Origin: Gammaproteobacteria bacterium
GTDB lineage: Bacteria > Pseudomonadota > Gammaproteobacteria > Pseudomonadales > JAUIET01
DNA: 64,000 bases
Assembly: GCA_030431775.1 (NCBI GenBank)
Contig: JAUIHW010000019.1
Coordinates: 1 to 64,000 of the forward strand
Direction: 5' to 3'
Shown here: positions 15,001-21,000 of the stretch, one piece after another
Layout of the letters: the number at the start of each line of letters is the position of its first letter
Numbering within the stretch: position 1 is the stretch's first letter
Program-made: the position numbers and the translations under genes
Notes under the pieces: generated by a model
Told to the model about the DNA's origin: nothing
Seen by the model: only the letters and a program-made list of their open reading frames with translations
Databases searched by the model: none

Positions 15001-18000
15001 ACATCGTCGTTGTCGGAGCCGATCACGTTCTCTATAGTTTGCAGTGTGTCAACACCGCCATCACCGTCGTCAAAGGCGGTGTTATTCAGCAGACTGACAT
15101 CCACTGAGCCGCTGGCGCCACTGTAGTCAACGGTATCCGTATCCGCACCACCGATCAGCGTGTCATTGCCGCCGCGCCCGGCCAACACATCGTCACCGGC
15201 CAGACCGCTCAGGCGGTTATCCTGGCTGTCACCAATTAATGTGTCATCGCCAAGGGTTCCGGTAACATTCTCAATGCTGCGCAAAGTGTCATTGCCGTCA
15301 CCATTAATAACGACAATAGCATCAGCCGCGTCATTCAATGTAACGCTGACGAAATTGGCAGTCGCAAGCGTCGAATAATCGATTTCGTCAACGCCCAGGC
15401 CTCCGTCGATGGTATCGGTACCGGAACTGGCACCAAATACATCATCGCCGGCCAAACCTTGCAATATATTGATCGCATCGTCACCGCCAATGAAATCATT
15501 GCCGGAAGTACCGATAACGTTTTCGATATTACGCGCCGTATCATTATCGCTACCGACAACTGTCACGGTGGCGTCGTTAGCCCCATCAAGGGTGACATCG
15601 ATAGAGGTCGCAGAGGTCAGACCGGAATAATCCAGAGTGTCATTATCCGCTCCGCCATCCAGTACATCAGAACCTTCGCTGCCAAGCAGGGTATCTGCGC
15701 CACTTTCGCCCAGCAGCGTATCGTTGCCGCCGCCGCCGTTTAGAATATCGTCGCCGCCCCGGCCGCTGAGCTGGTTGTCCTGCGCATCGCCGGTCAGTGT
15801 ATCGTCACCGGCGGTGCCGATTACGTTTTCAATATTGACCAAAACATCGTTGTCGCCGCCGTTGACCACCACCACGGCACCGGTCGCGCCGTTAAGGGCA
15901 ACATTGATAAAATTGACACCAATCAGGCCGCTGTAATCGGCGGTGTCGACATCCGCACCACCGTCCAGCGTGTCGTTCCCGGCGCTGGCGAAAAAGCGGT
16001 CGTTGCCGGCGGCACCTGTTAAGACGTTGTCGCCATTATCGCCGGTCATTCGGTCGTCACCAACCGTGCCTACCACATTCTCAAAATTGCGGATGGTGTC
16101 GTTGTCACCACCGTCGACGATCACGGTTGCATCGCTGCTGCCATTCAGCACGACGTCAATAAAGTTCACGCCACCCAGGCCGGAGTAGTCGAGGGTATCG
16201 CTGTCGGCTCCACCGTCCAGAATATCCGCACCCAGCGATGCGTTCACCGTGTCGTCACCGCCCAACGTTGATACAACATCCGCTGCGGTTGAGCCGCTGA
16301 CCGTATCGGCCTGTTCGGTGGTAAAGTATTCTTCGAATCCGGCGAAGGTATCTACGGAGCCGTCGAAACCGTAGGTGGCCTCGCTATTCTCCAGGTCCAG
16401 ATTTACGCCGGCGTCGGTCAGGTCATCAAAACGCAGCTGGTCTGCGCCGGTCTGGTTACCGCCGAACAACTGGTCTGAGCCAGCGCCACCATAAATAACG
16501 TCGTTGCCATCTTCGCCGCGAATAATGTTGGCACCCGTATCGCCGCGAATATTGTCAGCCTGCGAAGAGCCGGTAATGTTCTCAATGCCGCGCAGGGTGT
16601 CGGTACCGCCCTCACCATCGTTGCTGGCCTGCTCGCTTGATAAGTCCAAAGATACGCCGGATGAGGCGGAAGAGTAATCGGCGGTATCCTGACCCGTTCC
16701 ACCGTCCAGCAAATCGTTACCCACATTGCCGCGCAAAGTGTCATCGCCCAGGCCACCGAACAGGTCATCGGCGCCAGCACCACCTTCCAGCACATCATTG
16801 CCACTGAGCCCGCGCAGTTCATTGTCGGCGTCATCACCGACAATGGTATCGTCGCCGGAAGTGCCGATAACGTTTTCGATATTTCGCAGGGTATCGTCAT
16901 CGCCGCCAGCGACTGTCACTGTCGCATCACTGCCCAGGGCCAGCGTGACAGAGATTGAGCTTATGCCGGAGAGAGTCGAGTAATCAACCGTATCCAGGCC
17001 TGCCCCGCCGTCAAATTCGTCATTGCCTGCGCTGGTGTTAAATAAATCGTCCCCACCGAGAGCAAAGACCAGATCATTGGCCGTAGAGGAGTTAATCAGA
17101 TCATCCTGATTGGTAGTGAAGTAGCGCTCAAATTCTGAGAATACATCGGTACTGTTGTCGCCGGTATAACTCGCCGTTCCACCGGGGCCATTCAGATTCA
17201 GCGTGATACCCACACCAGTCAAGTTGTCGAAACGCAGGTCGTCAGTGCCATCACCACCGATCAGGGTGTCGCTACCGCCACCGCCGCTGATGACATCATC
17301 GCCACCTTCGCCAATCAGAATGTTGCTGATTGCATCACCAATAATGGTGTCGTCACCGCTGGTGCCGGTAACGTTTTCAATATTGCGAACCGTATCATTG
17401 TCTCCGCCAGTCACGCTGACGACCACATCGTTTTCACCATTGAGACTGACGCTGACCGCACTTGCACCGGCTAATCCGGAATAGTTGATCGTGTCCAGAC
17501 CGTCGCCACCATCCAGAGTATCGGTGCCCTGGCTGGCAGTGAAACTGTCGTTGCCACCAAGCCCGAATACGGTGTCGGCGGCTACTGAACCAATCAGCGT
17601 ATCGCCCTGGTTGGTGGCATAGTAAATCTCAAAACCGCTTAGAATATCGGTAGTGGCATCTCCGGCAAAAAATGCGGTACCCCCTCCAATATCCAAAGTA
17701 ATGCCCGCGCCGGTCAGGTCATCAAAACGAACCTCATCGAAACCGCCGCCACCTTGCAGGTTGTCAGCACCGCCGCCACCGCGAATAACATCGTTGCCAC
17801 CCAGTCCGCTCAGCGTGTTGCCCTGTGCATTACCAGTGATGTTGTCACTGTTGCCGGTACCAATAATGTTCTCGACATTTGAGAGCACATCCGAGCCACC
17901 GTCGCCGTCATTGATGGCCGCATTCTGCGACAGATCAACCAGTACTCCGGTTCCTGCGCCCGAATAGTCGACGGTATCCAGCCCGGCGCCGCCATCAAAT

Positions 18001-21000
18001 GTGTCATCGCCAACGCCGCTGAGCAACATGTCAGCACCGGCCCCGCCCAGCAGAGTGTCGTCACCACCGGCACCATCCAGAAGGTCATCGCCAGCCGCGC
18101 CATCGAGAACATTGTCGGCATTGTCCCCGGTAATGGTGTCATCGCCTGCGGAACCGATCACGTTCTCAATCAGACGAATCGTGTCGTTGTCGCCGCCATC
18201 CACGGTCACCGTGGCATCGCCAGCACTGTTCATGACCACCGATATGAAATTGATGTCGGCCAGTGTTGAGTAGTCGACCGTATCCAGACCACCCCCGCCA
18301 ATGAACAGGTCACTGCCGTCACTGGCCACAAACTGATCATCGCCGAGCAGACCATCGACCGTATCCACGCCTGCACTGCTGATGATCACATCGGCCTGAT
18401 TACTGCCCGCGTAGCTTTCGAAATTGATGAAGGAATCAATACTGCTGTCGACAGAATAGGATGCGTTGCCGTTGATCAGGTCCAGAGTAATTCCTACCGA
18501 GACCAGGTCGTCAAATCGCAGTTCATCGTTACCGTCGCCGCCGTCGAGCGCATCGGAACCGGCACCACCACGAATCACATCGTCGCCTGCACCACCGATC
18601 AGTTGGTTCGCCAGAAAATCACCGCCAATGCTGTCATCGCCGGCTGTACCGACCACATTTTCAACATTGCGAACAACATCATCCTGATCGCCGTCGACCT
18701 GTACAACCACATCGAAGCTGCCATTCAGGGTGACATCGATACTGTTAGCACCGGCAAACTGCGAATAGTCCAGGGTATCGATGGCGGCGCCACCGTCATA
18801 GGTATTGGCTCCGCTGCTGGCCACCAGAGTGTCCAAGCCTTCGCCGCCTTCCAGCAAGTCATCACCGGCTCCACCATTAAGCGTGTCATCGCCACCGATA
18901 CCGCTCAGGATGTTGTCGTTGCTATCACCAAGCAGGGTATCGTTGAACGCTGAGCCGCGGACATTTTCAATGCTGTCGAAGGTATCCAGACCGCCATCGC
19001 CGTCAGCCGAGTTGCCAACGGCCAGGTCGATATTGACGGAGTTCGCTGCCAGCGAGTAGTCCGCTGTATCCGAACCGGCGCCACCAACCAGGGTATCATT
19101 ACCCGCACGGCCTGACAGAAAATCATCGCCATCACCACCGCTCAGGACATTCGCGCTGTCATCACCAGCGATACGGTCATCGAAGGCCGAACCGGTGAGG
19201 TCTTCAATGCCATCCAGTATGTCGGTACCACCATCACCGTCGTTGTTGACAACGCCAGTGGACAAATCCAGATCCACCGCAGACGCCGCCTGGCTGTAAT
19301 CAGCCGAGTCACGGCCCTCACCCCCGATCAGAATATCGTCACCGCCACGGCCCGCCAGAGCGTCATCGCCGGCACCGCCCTCAAAGCGGTTGTCGGACGC
19401 ATCCCCGGTGATGGAGTCATCACCATCGGTGCCGATAATATTCTCTACATTGCGCAGCGTGTCGTTGTCGCTGCCATCAACAATAACCGTTGCCGCCTGA
19501 TCACCGGCCAGCGTTGTACTGATGGAATTCGCACTTTCCAGCACTGAGTAATCAACGGTATCGCTGTCCGCGCCACCATCAATAGCATCAGACCCTTCGC
19601 TGGAGAGGATCAGGTCGTCTCCAGCGTCGCCGTTAACCGTATCATTGCCCTCGCCGCCATCCAGGGTGTCAGCACCGCCGCCCCCGGATATAGTGTCGTC
19701 GCCACCGGCACCGAATAGAATCTGTTCTTCTTCATTGCCAATGATGGTGTCGCCAAATTCGGAACCGCTTACATCTTCTATGTTGCGCAACCGGTCAACT
19801 TCAGAGCCCATAACTGCCGTCGTAAAGCCTTGATTGTCAGCTGCTTCTGACAAATCGATACTAACCGCCTGGGTTGCCCGGCTGAAGTCGATGACATCAT
19901 GCTCGCCATCACCACCATCCAGCTCATCATTGCCACGACCGCCGGACAAGCGGTCATTGCCGGCACCACCGGAAATGGCGTTGTTGCCATCCGAGCCATG
20001 AATACGATCGTCAAAGTCGGTGCCAACGATGTTCTCAACACCCTGCAGCGTATCGATGTTGGACTCATCGACTGTTACGTTGCCTTCGGACAGCGTGAGA
20101 TCGGCGTCAATCGCCTTGGTTTCCCCGGAGTAGTCCGCTGTATCGGTACCGCTTCCACCAATCAGCAGGTCATTACCTCCGCGGCCGGCCAACAAATCAT
20201 TACCGGCGCCACCGTCCAGAGTGTTATCGGCGCTATTGCCGATCAGCCGGTCGTCTGCCGTGCCCGCACGAATATTCTCGATTTCACGAACCCGGTCGAC
20301 TTGAAACTGCGGGCCGTTCCGGTCCACATTGATCTCGGCAAAATCCTGAATCAATAATGACAAATCAGCGTCGATTGTTACGCTGAGATCAGAATAATCC
20401 ACGGTATCACTGCCGGAACCACCCACCAGCGTGTCATCGCCCGCCCCGCCGTGGAGTAAATCGTCGCCTTCCGCACCGTCGATGAAATCATCACCGCGAT
20501 TGCCACGAATCACATCGTCGCCAGCACCCGAGTTAATGACGTCGTCGGCCACAGCGCCTTCGATGGTGTCGTTCCCGGAACCGGTAAATACCCGGTTGGC
20601 ATTGGGATTGTTGGCCAAGACCCAGACTTCATCACCGCTTTGGTTAACAAAGTTCAAGTCCTGCGGGCCGAATACATTGCGGACGGAAAACAGCTGGTCA
20701 TCCTGCGATACCAGCACGGTCTCCGGAGGCGGTGTCAACGGTACACCATCCTCATCCGTGGTTTCTTCATTGAATTTGGAGGTCACTTTGAACTGCACAG
20801 TGAACTCATCATCGGATGGCACCGGGTAGCTCAGGTTGAGCTTAACCGCACCGCGGTCATCAGTCTCAAACTCTTCGATCGTCCAGGTATTGCCGGTTTT
20901 TTGACCGCCTTCTATCACGAAGTTGTCGGGCAGGCCGGACAACTCGATCTTGTCAATTTCAAAACCCACCGGGAATTTTGGTGATATTTCGATCACCCGA

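Larger units (their letters stand above)
1..20600 (-). repeat. RTX module array, about 78 units of 240-305 bp within the giant gene
   Basis: Module boundaries are recognisable as DYS or a close variant (DFS, SYA, RYN) roughly every 240-252 bp, with longer units where extra nonapeptides are inserted. Two common linker types alternate. Type I modules (about 80 residues) carry a DGDGGxDTLxxIENVxGS linker. Type II modules (about 84 residues) carry a linker like ANFINVTLNSTSDAIVVV followed by NDTIRNIENVTGT. Each linker is followed by four to five Ca-binding nonapeptides such as GDDVLSGRGGNDLLDGGAD. A rarer third class is listed separately. Divergence between modules is largely synonymous or at linker positions by eye, which suggests selection on the protein. 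Confidence 0.93.

Noticed and set aside
1..20600. Regularly spaced direct repeats that could suggest a CRISPR array or non-coding satellite.
   Set aside because: Unit length (about 240-250 bp), codon-level conservation and an intact reading frame show protein-coding repeats; there are no short identical repeats with unique spacers.
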